A stretch of 64,000 bases of DNA from Massilia soli (lineage in GTDB: Bacteria; Pseudomonadota; Gammaproteobacteria; Burkholderiales; Burkholderiaceae_D): NCBI RefSeq assembly GCF_016809835.1, contig NZ_JAFBIL020000004.1, positions 186,001 through 250,000 on the forward strand. The letters are read 5' to 3'. Numbering within the stretch: position 1 is the stretch's first letter; each line of letters opens with the position of its first letter. The notes beneath the pieces were generated by a model that was given only the letters and a program-made list of their open reading frames with translations, ran no database searches and was not told the origin of the DNA. A program made the position numbers and the translations under genes. This document shows, one piece after another, positions 54,735 through 63,809 of the stretch.

Positions 54735-56063
54735 ATGAGCCACATCATCCACCGCAATCTCCGCCACGCCCCGCCCGTGGCCGTCAGCGCCGAAGGCATG
54801 CTGGTACGCGACAGCAGCGGCAACACCTACATCGACGCCAGCGGCGGCGCGGCGGTGTCGTCGCTGGGCCACGCCCATCCGGCGGTGCTGGAGGCGATGC
54901 ACCGCCAGATCGACACCATCGCCTACGCCCACACCGCGTTCTTCACCACCGAGGTGGCCGAGGAACTGGCCGCGCGGCTGGTTGCCGGCGCGCCCAAGGG
55001 ATTGTCGGAGGTGTACTTCGTCTCGGGCGGATCGGAGGCGATGGAGACCGCCATGAAGCTGGCGCGCCAGTACGCCGTCGAAACCGGCGAGACCCGGCGC
55101 AGCGTGTTCATCGCACGCCGACAGAGCTATCACGGCAATACGCTGGGCGCGCTGGCGGTCGGCGGCAACGAGTGGCGCCGCAAGCCGTTTGCGCCGCTCT
55201 TGATGGACGTGCCGCGGGTGGCGCCCTGCTACGAATACCGCGACCGGATGCCGGGCCAGACGCAGGGCGACTACACCGCCGCGCTGCTGCTGGAACTGGA
55301 GGCGACGATCCTCGAAGCGGGGCCGGAAAACGTCATCGCCTTCTGCGCCGAACCGGTGGTCGGCGCCACCGGTGGCGCGATTCCGCCGACGCCCGGCTAC
55401 TTCCGCGGCGTGCGCGCGATTTGCGACAAGTACGGCGTGCTGTTCATCGCCGACGAAGTGATGTGCGGGATGGGCCGCACCGGCACCATGTACTCGATCG
55501 AGCAGGACGGCGTGGCGCCGGACATCGTCACGGTAGCCAAGGGACTGGGTGCGGGCTACCAGCCGATCGGCGCGGTGCTGGCGCAGGGCTGGCTGGTCGA
55601 CCGGCTGCGGCGCGGCAGCGGCATTTTCCAGCACGGGCATACCTACATCGGGCATCCGGTCGCCGCGGCGGCCGCGCTGGCGGTGCAGAAGGTGATCGAG
55701 AAGGACGACTTGCTGACGGCGGTGCGCATGCGCGGCGCGTCGATGATGGGAATGCTGCAGGACGCGTTCGGCGGCAACGCGCATGTGGGCGACATCCGCG
55801 GACGCGGCCTGCTGCTGGCGCTTGAGCTGGTGCAGGACCGCGAGACCAGGCAGCCCTTCGCGCCGGAGCGCAAGCTGCACGCCGCGATCAAGTCGCAGGC
55901 GATGGCGCGCGGCTTGATGGTGTACCCGATGGGCGGCACCATCGATGGGCAGTACGGCGACCATATCCTGCTGGCGCCGCCGTTTATCGCCACCGAGGCG
56001 GACCTGGCGGAGATTGTGTCGCGGCTGGTGGATGCGGTGAATGCGGCATTGAAGGCAGGTTAG
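54735..56063 (+). CDS. class III (omega) aminotransferase, PLP-dependent
   Basis: A 442-residue class III aminotransferase. The domain runs from the N-terminal substrate loop (HAPPVAVSAEGMLVRDSSGN) through FVSGGSEAMETAMKLARQY and LFIADEVMCGMGRTGTMYS to the PLP lysine in VTVAKGLGAGYQPIGAVLA. The sequence is closest to the omega-amino-acid:pyruvate or aspartate aminotransferase family type, but the specific substrate is not recognisable. ATG 54735 with GAGGA upstream is used. Divergent from the CMD-like gene. Confidence 0.9.
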   Translation: MSHIIHRNLRHAPPVAVSAEGMLVRDSSGNTYIDASGGAAVSSLGHAHPAVLEAMHRQIDTIAYAHTAFFTTEVAEELAARLVAGAPKGLSEVYFVSGGSEAMETAMKLARQYAVETGETRRSVFIARRQSYHGNTLGALAVGGNEWRRKPFAPLLMDVPRVAPCYEYRDRMPGQTQGDYTAALLLELEATILEAGPENVIAFCAEPVVGATGGAIPPTPGYFRGVRAICDKYGVLFIADEVMCGMGRTGTMYSIEQDGVAPDIVTVAKGLGAGYQPIGAVLAQGWLVDRLRRGSGIFQHGHTYIGHPVAAAAALAVQKVIEKDDLLTAVRMRGASMMGMLQDAFGGNAHVGDIRGRGLLLALELVQDRETRQPFAPERKLHAAIKSQAMARGLMVYPMGGTIDGQYGDHILLAPPFIATEADLAEIVSRLVDAVNAALKAG

Positions 56064-56102
56064 GCAGGCTCTCTCGATCACGTCACTACAAGGAGATCAA
56101 CC

Positions 56103-56672
56103 ATGAACTTCCTGAAAAAACTTTTCGGCATCGACAAGCGCGAGCCAACCGAAGGCGAGCTGCTGTGGGAAGCACTGGAAAAGAATCCCAATGTCGAACC
56201 GATCCTTGAACGCTTTGAAGCAAGCGTGCGTGAGCATGGCGGCGAGCCCGCCGGCATTGCGGCGCTTGAGCGGGTGGCGCGGATCAAGGGGTCATGGCGC
56301 GCGCAGCTCTGGCTGGGGCAGCATGCGATGTACGCGAAGCAGCCAAGGCGGGCGGTGGAGTTGTTCCGCGCTTGCCTGGTCACCGTCAGCCGCCCGGTGC
56401 CGCTGGATGTGCTGGCCGATATGAGCGCGGCCTTGGGAAGTGCGGGGCACTATCGCGAACTTGTCGAGCTGATCGGGCCCGCGTTCGACGCCAGGGTACA
56501 CACCATGCACGTGGGGAGCAACTTGATGCGGGCGCATACCGAGTTGCGGCAGTTCGACGCTGCAAGGGCGATTTTTGACCAGCTTTACATCGTGCGGCGT
56601 CCGCAGGATGAGAAGCAGCTGAAGTATTGGCGGGACGCGCTGGCAAATGCCGAGGTGTCGCACGGCGAATAA
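56103..56672 (+). CDS. TPR-like helical protein of unknown function
   Basis: A 189-residue soluble helical protein. Residues about 45-170 show pairs of helices with TPR-like spacing (RAQLWLGQHAMYAKQPRRAV, LDVLADMSAALGSAGHYREL, SNLMRAHTELRQFDAARAIF). No signal peptide or catalytic motif. It starts 39 nt after the aminotransferase gene with AAGGAG upstream, and is followed by a GGCGGAT palindrome. I do not recognise the family. Confidence 0.75.
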   Translation: MNFLKKLFGIDKREPTEGELLWEALEKNPNVEPILERFEASVREHGGEPAGIAALERVARIKGSWRAQLWLGQHAMYAKQPRRAVELFRACLVTVSRPVPLDVLADMSAALGSAGHYRELVELIGPAFDARVHTMHVGSNLMRAHTELRQFDAARAIFDQLYIVRRPQDEKQLKYWRDALANAEVSHGE

Positions 56673-56712
56673 GGCCGGGAGCCGCATCCTCTATTCGGCA
56701 GCGCGCCGGATT

Positions 56713-56743
56713 CGGCGGATGCGGCCTGCGGCCTTATCCGCCC
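56713..56743. repeat. GGCGGAT...ATCCGCC palindrome between convergent genes
   Basis: GGCGGAT (56714-56720) and ATCCGCC (56736-56742), with GCGGCC/GGCC pairing inside. It is the best copy of the repeat seen at 2935-2964. Confidence 0.65.
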
Positions 56744-56756
56744 TATGTGGAACCGT

Positions 56757-57608
56757 TTACGGCTTGTTGAACGCGACAACCTCTTGCTGCTGCTCGCCCA
56801 GGCCCGGAATTCCCAGCCTGATCGTGTCGCCGCGCTTGAGGAAGCGCTGCGGCTTGCGCGCCATGCCCACGCCAGGCGGCGTGCCGGTCGCGATCAGGTC
56901 GCCCGGCTCCAGCGTCATGTGGCGCGACACATAGCTGACCAGCTGCGCGACCGTGAAGATCATCGTGCCGGTGTTCCCGGTCTGCATGCGCTTGCCGTTC
57001 ACTTCCAAATACAGATCCAGATCCTGCTCGTCGAAGATCTCGTCGCGCGTCACCAGCCACGGCCCCACCGGTCCGAACGTGTCGCAGCCCTTGCCCTTGT
57101 CCCACTGCGGGCCGGCTTCAAACTGGTACGCGCGTTCCGACACGTCGTTGACGACGCAATAGCCCGCAACGTACTTGAGCGCATCGGCTTCGCTGACATA
57201 CTGCGCGCGCGTGCCGATCACCACGCCCAGCTCCACTTCCCAGTCGGTCTTTTTCGAACCTTGCGGCAGCATCACCGGATCGTCGGGCCCGGACAGGCAG
57301 CTGATCGCCTTCATGAACACGATCGGTTCCGAAGGCTCGGGCATGCCGGTTTCAAGCGCGTGGTCCGAGTAGTTCAGGCCGATACCGATGAATTTGCCGA
57401 TGCCGCGCACCGGCACGCCGAAGCGCGGATTGCCGCGCACCAGCGGCAGCGTCTTGTAGTCGGCCTTGGCGAGCTTGCGCAAGGCCTTGTCCGACAAAAC
57501 CGAGGCGTCGATGTCGTCGACCAGCGAGGACAGGTCGCGCAGGCGGCCTTCGTCGTCGAGCATGCCCGGCTTCTCTTTGCCGGGACGGCCGTATCGCACT
57601 AATTTCAT
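56757..57608 (-). CDS. fumarylacetoacetate hydrolase-family protein
   Basis: A 283-residue FAH-fold enzyme. It begins MKLVRYGRPGKEKPGMLDDE, then FIGIGLNYSDHALETGMPEP; metal-ligand regions are DWEVELGVVIG (Glu) and CVVNDVSERAYQ (Asp), and the C-terminus shows GDLIATGTPPGVGMA. Members act as acylpyruvases, oxaloacetate decarboxylases or sugar-acid hydrolases, so the substrate stays open. It begins 10 nt after the AI-2E-type gene on the same strand. Confidence 0.9.
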   Translation of the reverse strand: MKLVRYGRPGKEKPGMLDDEGRLRDLSSLVDDIDASVLSDKALRKLAKADYKTLPLVRGNPRFGVPVRGIGKFIGIGLNYSDHALETGMPEPSEPIVFMKAISCLSGPDDPVMLPQGSKKTDWEVELGVVIGTRAQYVSEADALKYVAGYCVVNDVSERAYQFEAGPQWDKGKGCDTFGPVGPWLVTRDEIFDEQDLDLYLEVNGKRMQTGNTGTMIFTVAQLVSYVSRHMTLEPGDLIATGTPPGVGMARKPQRFLKRGDTIRLGIPGLGEQQQEVVAFNKP

Positions 57609-57618
57609 GAGTCGTTAC

Positions 57619-58704
57619 CTACTTTTTTTGGTCGCTAAGTTCGCTGGGCGTCATCACGTTATCGCCCAGCACGTCCTGCACGTAGAGCATCGAGACCAGC
57701 ACCGCGAGCACCGCCGTCAGCGGCGTCGCCAGCGCCACGCCGGCAAGCCCGAACAGTGCGCCGAGCAGCACTTGCATGGTGATCGTCAGCGCCGGCGGCA
57801 GCGCCACCGTCTTCTTCTCGACCAGCGGCTGCAGCAGGTAGCCTTCGGCCAGCTGGATGAACACGAACAGGGCGACAGTGTACATCGCCAGCTGGGGACT
57901 GATGGTCAAGGCGATCAGCACGCCGGGAACGCCGGCCATCAGCGGGCCAAGGTAGGGGATGAAATCGAGCAGCCCGGCGATGATGCCGAGGATTAGCGCG
58001 AGCGGCACGCCGAGAATGCTCAGGCCAATGGCGGTGGCGGCGCCGACCAGGATCATCGAGCACATCTTACCGAACAGCCATTTGGACAGGGTCAGGCCGA
58101 TCTCGTCGAGCACCTCGCGGGCGCGGGCGCGCTTGTCCTTCGGGACCAGCGTGACGATACCGTTGATGTAGAGGAAAGGCTGGGCGGCGAAATAGATGCC
58201 GACGAAGGTGATGATCAAGACGTTACCAAGCGCGCCGAACACACCCGTGAAGAACAGGCCGGCGCGGGGCAGCATGTCGCCCAGGGTCGAGCGCATCTGT
58301 TCGGCCGATGGCATCCCGCCCAGTATGCTCTTCAGGAAGTCGTAGCGCTTCAGCGATTGCTGCAGCTGCTCGATCGACTTGGGCACCAGCGCCGCCATCC
58401 TGTCGGCCTGCTCCGAGATGGCAGGCGCCATCATCCAGCCGCCGCCGCCAATCACCGCCAGCAGGATGATTACGACGATGGCCAGCGCGATCTGGCGCGG
58501 GATCGGCAAATGCCTGGCGAGCCTGCGGCTTGCGTCATACAGCAGCACGGCGAACAGGATGCAGGCGAAGATCAGCAGCAGCGCGTCGGCCGCGAACCAC
58601 ATCGCGGCGAGCACCAGGACGAACACCAGGCCGAGGCCATCGACCAGTGCTACCCGGTGCAGGAATTTGCGGTCGCTCGCGTCGCGCTGTTGTTCGTCGT
58701 TCAT
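57619..58704 (-). CDS. AI-2E family transporter
   Basis: A 361-residue membrane protein with about eight helices. The tell-tale parts are ALLLIFACILFAVLLYDASR, the long extracytoplasmic loop, and VPLALILGIIAGLLDFIPYLGP, the family signature around the fifth helix, with a PxLGP motif. Despite the family name, many members are Na+(Li+)/H+ antiporters or exporters of unknown ligands. It lies between the cytochrome c gene and the FAH gene on one strand. Confidence 0.9.
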   Translation of the reverse strand: MNDEQQRDASDRKFLHRVALVDGLGLVFVLVLAAMWFAADALLLIFACILFAVLLYDASRRLARHLPIPRQIALAIVVIILLAVIGGGGWMMAPAISEQADRMAALVPKSIEQLQQSLKRYDFLKSILGGMPSAEQMRSTLGDMLPRAGLFFTGVFGALGNVLIITFVGIYFAAQPFLYINGIVTLVPKDKRARAREVLDEIGLTLSKWLFGKMCSMILVGAATAIGLSILGVPLALILGIIAGLLDFIPYLGPLMAGVPGVLIALTISPQLAMYTVALFVFIQLAEGYLLQPLVEKKTVALPPALTITMQVLLGALFGLAGVALATPLTAVLAVLVSMLYVQDVLGDNVMTPSELSDQKK

Positions 58705-58711
58705 CTTGTTC

Positions 58712-59563
58712 TCATCGGGTTAGCAAATAGGCGGCCATGTCGCGGGCATCCCTTTCGGTCACGCCGAGCGCGGGCATCGGGGTCTGCGGGTCGATACCTT
58801 GCGGGTTGCGGATCCAGCGCACCAGGTTGTCCTGCGTATTGGGCAGCGTCCCGGCGATGTACTTTTGATCGGCCAGGGAGTCCAGCGAACGCCCGACATA
58901 CACCCGCGGGCCGGTCACCCCCGGGATGATGTGGCAGGACTGGCAAGCGTACTGGGCCAGCGCGATGCGCCCGCGCCCGACGTCGGGCTGCTGCGTCGGT
59001 GCTTCGGGTGCCGGCTCGGCGCGCGCCGCGGCGCCTGCAGTGATCGCGCGGTAGGCAGCCGGCGTCAGTGTCGGCAGGTGCTGGATGAACGCCACGGCGT
59101 CCCATATCTCGTGGTCGGTGAGATGGAACTCCCAGGCCGGCATGCCGCTCATCTTGATGCCGTGCCGGGTTATCCAGTAAAGCTCGGCAGGCTTCCAGCG
59201 GCGTGCCGCATTGACCAGCGGGCCGGGTACCGGCTGCATTGCCTGGCCATGGTCAGCCTGCGCGAAGCCGGGCGCGCCGTGGCACTGCGCGCACTTGGCG
59301 TGGTACACATGGGCGCCGGCGGCGATGCGCTGCGGCGCCACCAGCTGCGGCGGCACCTGGATGTCGCGCGACCGGTACGCGACCGATTCGCGCATGCCCT
59401 GCTCCAGCACGTCGTGGACAGGCTGCATGTGCAGCGCCGTGGCGGCGATGTTGTACCAGCCAGCCTTCAACACGATGAATCCGCCCACCGCAGCGAGCGT
59501 GCCAGCCACGAACAGCGTCGCGGCGGCAGTTTTAAGCATCAGGCGGGTACGGTTTGAAGGCAT
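58712..59563 (-). CDS. diheme cytochrome c
   Basis: A 283-residue membrane-anchored cytochrome c with two heme motifs, CAQCH at 91-95 and CQSCH at 207-211, giving two class-I domains. The N-terminal helix (LMLKTAAATLFVAGTLAAVG) anchors it or is cut. Likely methionine ligands lie in SGMPAW and TPMPAL. ATG 59563 is the first ATG; no clear ribosome site is visible and ATG 59539 is an alternative. It is divergent from the oxidase genes and may feed electrons to that oxidase. Confidence 0.85.
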   Translation of the reverse strand: MPSNRTRLMLKTAAATLFVAGTLAAVGGFIVLKAGWYNIAATALHMQPVHDVLEQGMRESVAYRSRDIQVPPQLVAPQRIAAGAHVYHAKCAQCHGAPGFAQADHGQAMQPVPGPLVNAARRWKPAELYWITRHGIKMSGMPAWEFHLTDHEIWDAVAFIQHLPTLTPAAYRAITAGAAARAEPAPEAPTQQPDVGRGRIALAQYACQSCHIIPGVTGPRVYVGRSLDSLADQKYIAGTLPNTQDNLVRWIRNPQGIDPQTPMPALGVTERDARDMAAYLLTR

Positions 59564-59656
59564 GTTTAGGGTGGGCAGCAAGGCGTTCTATTGAAAAAAT
59601 GCCATTATTGTTTTCTTGTATTATATATATCCATCAGGCTTTCGCAGGATCCAACC

Positions 59657-60040
59657 GTGCGCGTCTTTTCGATGTTGAACGCAAGACCGGCAATCGCCGG
59701 CGCCTGCATTTTCGTCCTTGCCGCCTGCGGCAAGCAGGACGAAGCGCCCCGTATCGCCGGCGGCGACGCCAGGGTCGGCAAGCAGCTGGTCGAGCAGTAC
59801 CAGTGCGGCTCGTGCCATGCGATTCCCGACGTGCCGGCCGCGCGCGGCACCACCGGCCCCGGGCTGGACGGATTCGGGCGGCGCAGCTACATCGCCGGGC
59901 GCTTCCCCAACAACGCCGATGCGCTCACGCGCTGGCTCGTCAATCCTCCCGCCATGAAGCCCGGCACGCTGATGCGTGACCTGGGCGTGTCGCAGGACGA
60001 TGCGCGCCACATGGCCGCTTTCATGTATACGCTCCGATGA
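59657..60040 (+). CDS. monoheme cytochrome c lipoprotein
   Basis: A small c-type cytochrome encoded just before the oxidase. The heme motif is CGSCH in QYQCGSCHAIPDVPAARGT, and the methionine ligand is probably in GTLMRDLGVSQ. A lipobox, VLAAC, suggests anchoring as a lipoprotein after processing. The GTG at 59657 has AGGA seven bases upstream; the ATG at 59672 and a more distal ATG at 59591 are possible. Its end overlaps the subunit II start by 4 nt, so it is cotranscribed with the oxidase. Confidence 0.8.
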   Translation: MRVFSMLNARPAIAGACIFVLAACGKQDEAPRIAGGDARVGKQLVEQYQCGSCHAIPDVPAARGTTGPGLDGFGRRSYIAGRFPNNADALTRWLVNPPAMKPGTLMRDLGVSQDDARHMAAFMYTLR

Positions 60041-60966
60041 GCGGCCAGCTGCAGTCAGTCCTGCATCCGGCCGGGCCGGACGCGGCCATCATCAGCCAGT
60101 TCGCCTGGGTGATGTTCGGCGCTGGCACCCTGATCCTGATCGGCGTGATGGTGATGCTGTACCTTGGCGTGAAGCGCGCGCCGCGCGAGATACGTCCGCT
60201 GCGCTGGATCGCCGGGGCCGGCATCATTTTCCCGCTGGTGGTGCTGTCGGCGCTGCTCGCATGGAGCACCTGGCGCAGCGCGCAGCTGACGCCGCAATCA
60301 TCCAAGGCGTCGCTGGTGATCTCCGTGACCGCCAAGATGTGGTGGTGGGAAGTGCGCTATCACGACCCGCTGACCGGGCGCGAGATCATCTCGGCCAATG
60401 AAATCCGCATTCCCGCCGGCCGCGATGTCTATGTGGCGCTCACCGCCTCGGACGTCATCCACAGCCTGTGGGTGCCTGCGCTGGCCGGCAAGCGCGACAT
60501 GGTGCCGGGCCGGATGACCGGGCTGACCCTGCGCGCCGACAAGCCGGGCCTGTACCGCGGCCAGTGCGCCGAGTACTGCGGCACCCAGCACGCGCGCATG
60601 GCGCTGCACGTGGTGGCCGAAACCCCGGCGGCTTTTGAGGCATGGCTGGCGCGCGAACGCCAGCCGGCCGCCGCGCCGACCGACGCCTTCCTCGAACGCG
60701 GGCGCCAGGCCTTCATCGGCCAGCGCTGCGCGGCTTGCCATACCATCCGCGGGGTCGACGGCGGCTCGCGCCTGGGCCCGGACCTGACCCACGTCGGTAG
60801 CCGCCTGCACATCGCGGCCGGCACCCTGCGCAATCATCGCGGCACCCTGGCCGGCTGGATCGCCGACCCGCAATCCATCAAGCCGGGGGCGCGCATGCCC
60901 CCTGCGAACGACATCGACGGCGAGACGCTGCGCGCGCTGGCCGCTTACCTTGAGCACCTGAAATGA
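60037..60966 (+). CDS. cytochrome c oxidase subunit II with fused cytochrome c
   Basis: Subunit II of a caa3-type oxidase, 309 residues. Two membrane helices lead to the cupredoxin domain; the CuA site is complete: His142 in DVIHSLW and then Cys177, Glu179, Cys181, His185, Met188 in GQCAEYCGTQHARM. After an Ala/Pro linker comes a cytochrome c domain with CAACH at 231-235. The fused heme domain is the defining caa3 feature. It overlaps its neighbours on both sides by 4 nt. No signal peptide with lipobox is evident. Confidence 0.93.
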   Translation: MSGQLQSVLHPAGPDAAIISQFAWVMFGAGTLILIGVMVMLYLGVKRAPREIRPLRWIAGAGIIFPLVVLSALLAWSTWRSAQLTPQSSKASLVISVTAKMWWWEVRYHDPLTGREIISANEIRIPAGRDVYVALTASDVIHSLWVPALAGKRDMVPGRMTGLTLRADKPGLYRGQCAEYCGTQHARMALHVVAETPAAFEAWLARERQPAAAPTDAFLERGRQAFIGQRCAACHTIRGVDGGSRLGPDLTHVGSRLHIAAGTLRNHRGTLAGWIADPQSIKPGARMPPANDIDGETLRALAAYLEHLK

Positions 60967-63473
60967 CGACCGACCACCAGACCTTGCCCAGCTCCCTGCC
61001 GCGACCGGAGGGCGAACTGGAGCGCCTGGAGGCGGTGTGGAAGACCCCGACCGGCTGGCGCTTCTTCTCCAGCGTGAACAACACCAATATCGGGCTGCTG
61101 TATATCGGCACCGCGTTGCTGTTCTTCGTGCTGGCCGGTATCCTCGGCCTGATGATGCGCGCCCAGCTGGCGGTCCCGGACAACACCCTGATGAGCGCCG
61201 GGACGTATAACCAGGTCTTCACCATGCATGGCACGGTGATGATGTTCCTGTTCGCGATCCCGATTGTCGAGGCGCTCGCGGTCTACCTGCTGCCGAACAT
61301 GCTGGGAGCGCGCGACCTGCCCTTCCCGCGCCTGTCCGCCTACGCCTTCTGGGCTTACGCCATCGGCGGCCTTGCCTTCTTCTGCACCTTGTTCGTCGGG
61401 CTGGCGCCGGACGGCGGCTGGTTCATGTACCCGCCTCTCACGGGCGTCGAGTATTCGCCCGGATTGAACGCCGACTTCTGGCTGCTGGGGATCGGATTCA
61501 TCGAGATCTCCGCGATCGCCGGCGCCATCGAACTGATCGTCGGCATCCTGTTTACGCGCGCGCCGGGCATGCGCTTGTCGCGCATGCCGGTCTACGCATG
61601 GGCGATGCTGGTGGTCGCCGTGATGATCGTATTCGCCTTCCCGGCCATCATCGCCGGCACCTCGCTGCTGGAGATGGAGCGCGCCTTCGACTGGCCGTTC
61701 TTCATCGCCGAGCGCGGCGGCGACCCGATCCTGTGGCAGCACCTGTTCTGGTTCTTCGGCCACCCGGAGGTCTACATCATCTTCCTGCCGGCGGCCGGCA
61801 TGGTCTCGACGATGATCCCGACCATTGCCGGGATGCCGCTGGTGGGCCGCCGTTCGATCATCGTGGCGCTGGTCGCAGTCGGGTTCTTCAGCTTTGCGCT
61901 GTGGGCCCACCATATGTTCACCGCGGGCCTGGGCGTCATGGAAATGAGCTTCGTGTCCGCCGCCAGCATGGCGGTGGCGGTACCGACCGGCATCCAGGTG
62001 TTCGCCTGGATTGCCACGCTGTGGCGCGGCAAGGTGACAGTCAATGCGCCGACCTTGTTCCTGCTCGGCTTCATGTTCATCTTCGTCCTCGGCGGCCTGA
62101 CCGGCGTGATGGTCGCGGTGCTGCCGTTCGACTGGCAGGTGCACGACACCTACTTCATCGTCGCCCACCTGCACTACGTGCTGATCGGCGGGATGGTGTT
62201 CCCGGTGTTCGCCGGCATGTACTACTGGCTCCCGCTGATCAACGGCCAGAAGATGTCGGAACCGGTGGCGCGCTGGGTGTTCGGCCTGATGTTCGGCGGC
62301 TTCAATATCGCCTTCTTCACGATGCACATCACCGGCCTGCTGGGCATGCCGCGCCGGGTCTACACGTATGACGCGAGCCTTGGCTGGAACGCGCTGAACA
62401 TGGTGTCCACGGTGGGCGCGTTCATTCTCGCGGCCGGCGTGCTGCTGTTTGTCGTCGATTTGGTGCGCACCCTGCGCAAGCCTAAAAAGCAGGTGGACAA
62501 TCCGTGGAATGCGGCGACGCTCGAGTGGCTGCCGTCGGAAGATTATGGCAACCGCAGCATTCCGTCCGTGACCAGCAACGATCCGCTGTGGCAGCAGCCA
62601 TCGCTGTCGCACGAGGTCGCGGCGGGCCAGCACTACCTGCCGTTTACCGCCACCGGACACCGCGAGACCCTGGCCACCAGCCCGGTCGCCGCGCAACCGC
62701 GCTACCTGATGATCCTCCCTGGCGACAGCTGGTGGCCTCTGATCGCGGCGGCGGGCACCGCCGGCTTCTTCCTGCTGCTGACGGTGAAGATGATCGCCGC
62801 CGCGTGGGCCTGCGGGATCACCGCCGTCGTCGCCACCATCGTCTGGCTCTGGCAGCTCGACCGCGAGCCGCCGATGGCGCGCACCAAGGTGTCCGATACG
62901 CTGGTGCTGCCGGTCGGCGCAACCGGCGCGGCCTCGCAGTCGTGGTGGGGCACGATGATCATGCTGGTGGTCGATGCGACCATCTTCGCATCGTTTGTGT
63001 TCGCCTATATCCATATCTCGATGCGGCTCAACGTCTGCCCGCCGCCCGGCGCGGCGCTGCCTGACACGTTCTGGCCGCTGATGTCCTCCGGCCTGCTGGT
63101 CGCCGGTTCGGCCCTGATCGCACTGTCGAAACGCTTTATCGGAAGCTGGCCGATGCCGCTGCTGGTACTCGCCGCGCTGGCCTGCGTGCTGGCGGCGTTC
63201 GGATTCGACCTGAACGGATACCGGCTGGCAGACCTCGAACCGACCGAGCATGCCTGGAGCGCGGCGATTGCCGCCATCGTCTCCTACCAGGGACTGCATG
63301 TGGTGATCCTGACGCTGGCCGGACTGTTCCTCGCCGCGCGCGGCTGGTGCGGCTACGTCAGCCAGGCAAGCCGCGCCACGATCGACAATGTCGCGCTGAT
63401 GTGGCACTACACGACGCTTCAGGGCATTGCGGCAGCGGCGGCGATTCACTTCGTTCCAATGGTGATGGCATGA
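60963..63473 (+). CDS. cytochrome c oxidase subunit I fused to subunit III
   Basis: An 836-residue fusion. Residues about 1-560 are subunit I: low-spin heme His in MHGTVMMFLFAIP, CuB and the cross-linked His-Tyr in FWFFGHPEVY, the HH pair in WAHHMF, and heme ligands in FIVAHLHYVL. Residues about 590-836 have the subunit III helices (SWWGTMIMLVVDATIFASFV, then LPDTFWPLMSSGLLVAGSAL). The tyrosine and the HPEVY glutamate place it in the A-type, heme-copper class. Translation is coupled to subunit II (4-nt overlap). Confidence 0.93.
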   Translation: MTTDHQTLPSSLPRPEGELERLEAVWKTPTGWRFFSSVNNTNIGLLYIGTALLFFVLAGILGLMMRAQLAVPDNTLMSAGTYNQVFTMHGTVMMFLFAIPIVEALAVYLLPNMLGARDLPFPRLSAYAFWAYAIGGLAFFCTLFVGLAPDGGWFMYPPLTGVEYSPGLNADFWLLGIGFIEISAIAGAIELIVGILFTRAPGMRLSRMPVYAWAMLVVAVMIVFAFPAIIAGTSLLEMERAFDWPFFIAERGGDPILWQHLFWFFGHPEVYIIFLPAAGMVSTMIPTIAGMPLVGRRSIIVALVAVGFFSFALWAHHMFTAGLGVMEMSFVSAASMAVAVPTGIQVFAWIATLWRGKVTVNAPTLFLLGFMFIFVLGGLTGVMVAVLPFDWQVHDTYFIVAHLHYVLIGGMVFPVFAGMYYWLPLINGQKMSEPVARWVFGLMFGGFNIAFFTMHITGLLGMPRRVYTYDASLGWNALNMVSTVGAFILAAGVLLFVVDLVRTLRKPKKQVDNPWNAATLEWLPSEDYGNRSIPSVTSNDPLWQQPSLSHEVAAGQHYLPFTATGHRETLATSPVAAQPRYLMILPGDSWWPLIAAAGTAGFFLLLTVKMIAAAWACGITAVVATIVWLWQLDREPPMARTKVSDTLVLPVGATGAASQSWWGTMIMLVVDATIFASFVFAYIHISMRLNVCPPPGAALPDTFWPLMSSGLLVAGSALIALSKRFIGSWPMPLLVLAALACVLAAFGFDLNGYRLADLEPTEHAWSAAIAAIVSYQGLHVVILTLAGLFLAARGWCGYVSQASRATIDNVALMWHYTTLQGIAAAAAIHFVPMVMA

Positions 63474-63808
63474 GCATGCGCGACCGCTTCTTCGTGCGTG
63501 CGCTGATCGGCACGCTGCCGCTGCTGGTGTGGGCCGCGCACTTCTTTGTGAGCTACGCGCTGGTGGCGGCGCAATGCAGTCCGGCCGCGATCACCCGCGA
63601 TGCGCCTGGCGTGTGGATGCTGGCCGCGCTGTCGGCGGCGGCGCTGGCCGCCTGCGCCTTGCTGCTGTGGCGCGCCTTGCGCGTGGTGCGCGCCGCCGGC
63701 GGGCACCCGGCGCTGCACGATTGGGCGGCACTGGGTTCCGGCATCCTTGGCTTGATGGGCGTCGCCTGGACCACCCTGCCGGTGTTCATGCTCGATGGCT
63801 GCGCCTGA
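63470..63808 (+). CDS. small membrane protein of the oxidase operon
   Basis: A 112-residue protein with about three membrane helices (LIGTLPLLVWAAHFFVSYAL, WMLAALSAAALAACALLLW, LGSGILGLMGVAWTTLPVFM). Its ATG overlaps the subunit I/III stop codon as ATGA, so it is part of the operon. Similar small proteins follow caa3-type oxidase genes in other betaproteobacteria; the role is unknown, possibly assembly or a subunit IV equivalent. Confidence 0.75.
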   Translation: MSMRDRFFVRALIGTLPLLVWAAHFFVSYALVAAQCSPAAITRDAPGVWMLAALSAAALAACALLLWRALRVVRAAGGHPALHDWAALGSGILGLMGVAWTTLPVFMLDGCA

Positions 63809-63809
63809 A

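Noticed and set aside
60945-63449. An 834-codon open frame antisense to the oxidase subunit I gene
   Set aside because: The plus-strand frame has all heme and copper ligands; the antisense product is His/Arg/Gly/Asp-rich without motifs.
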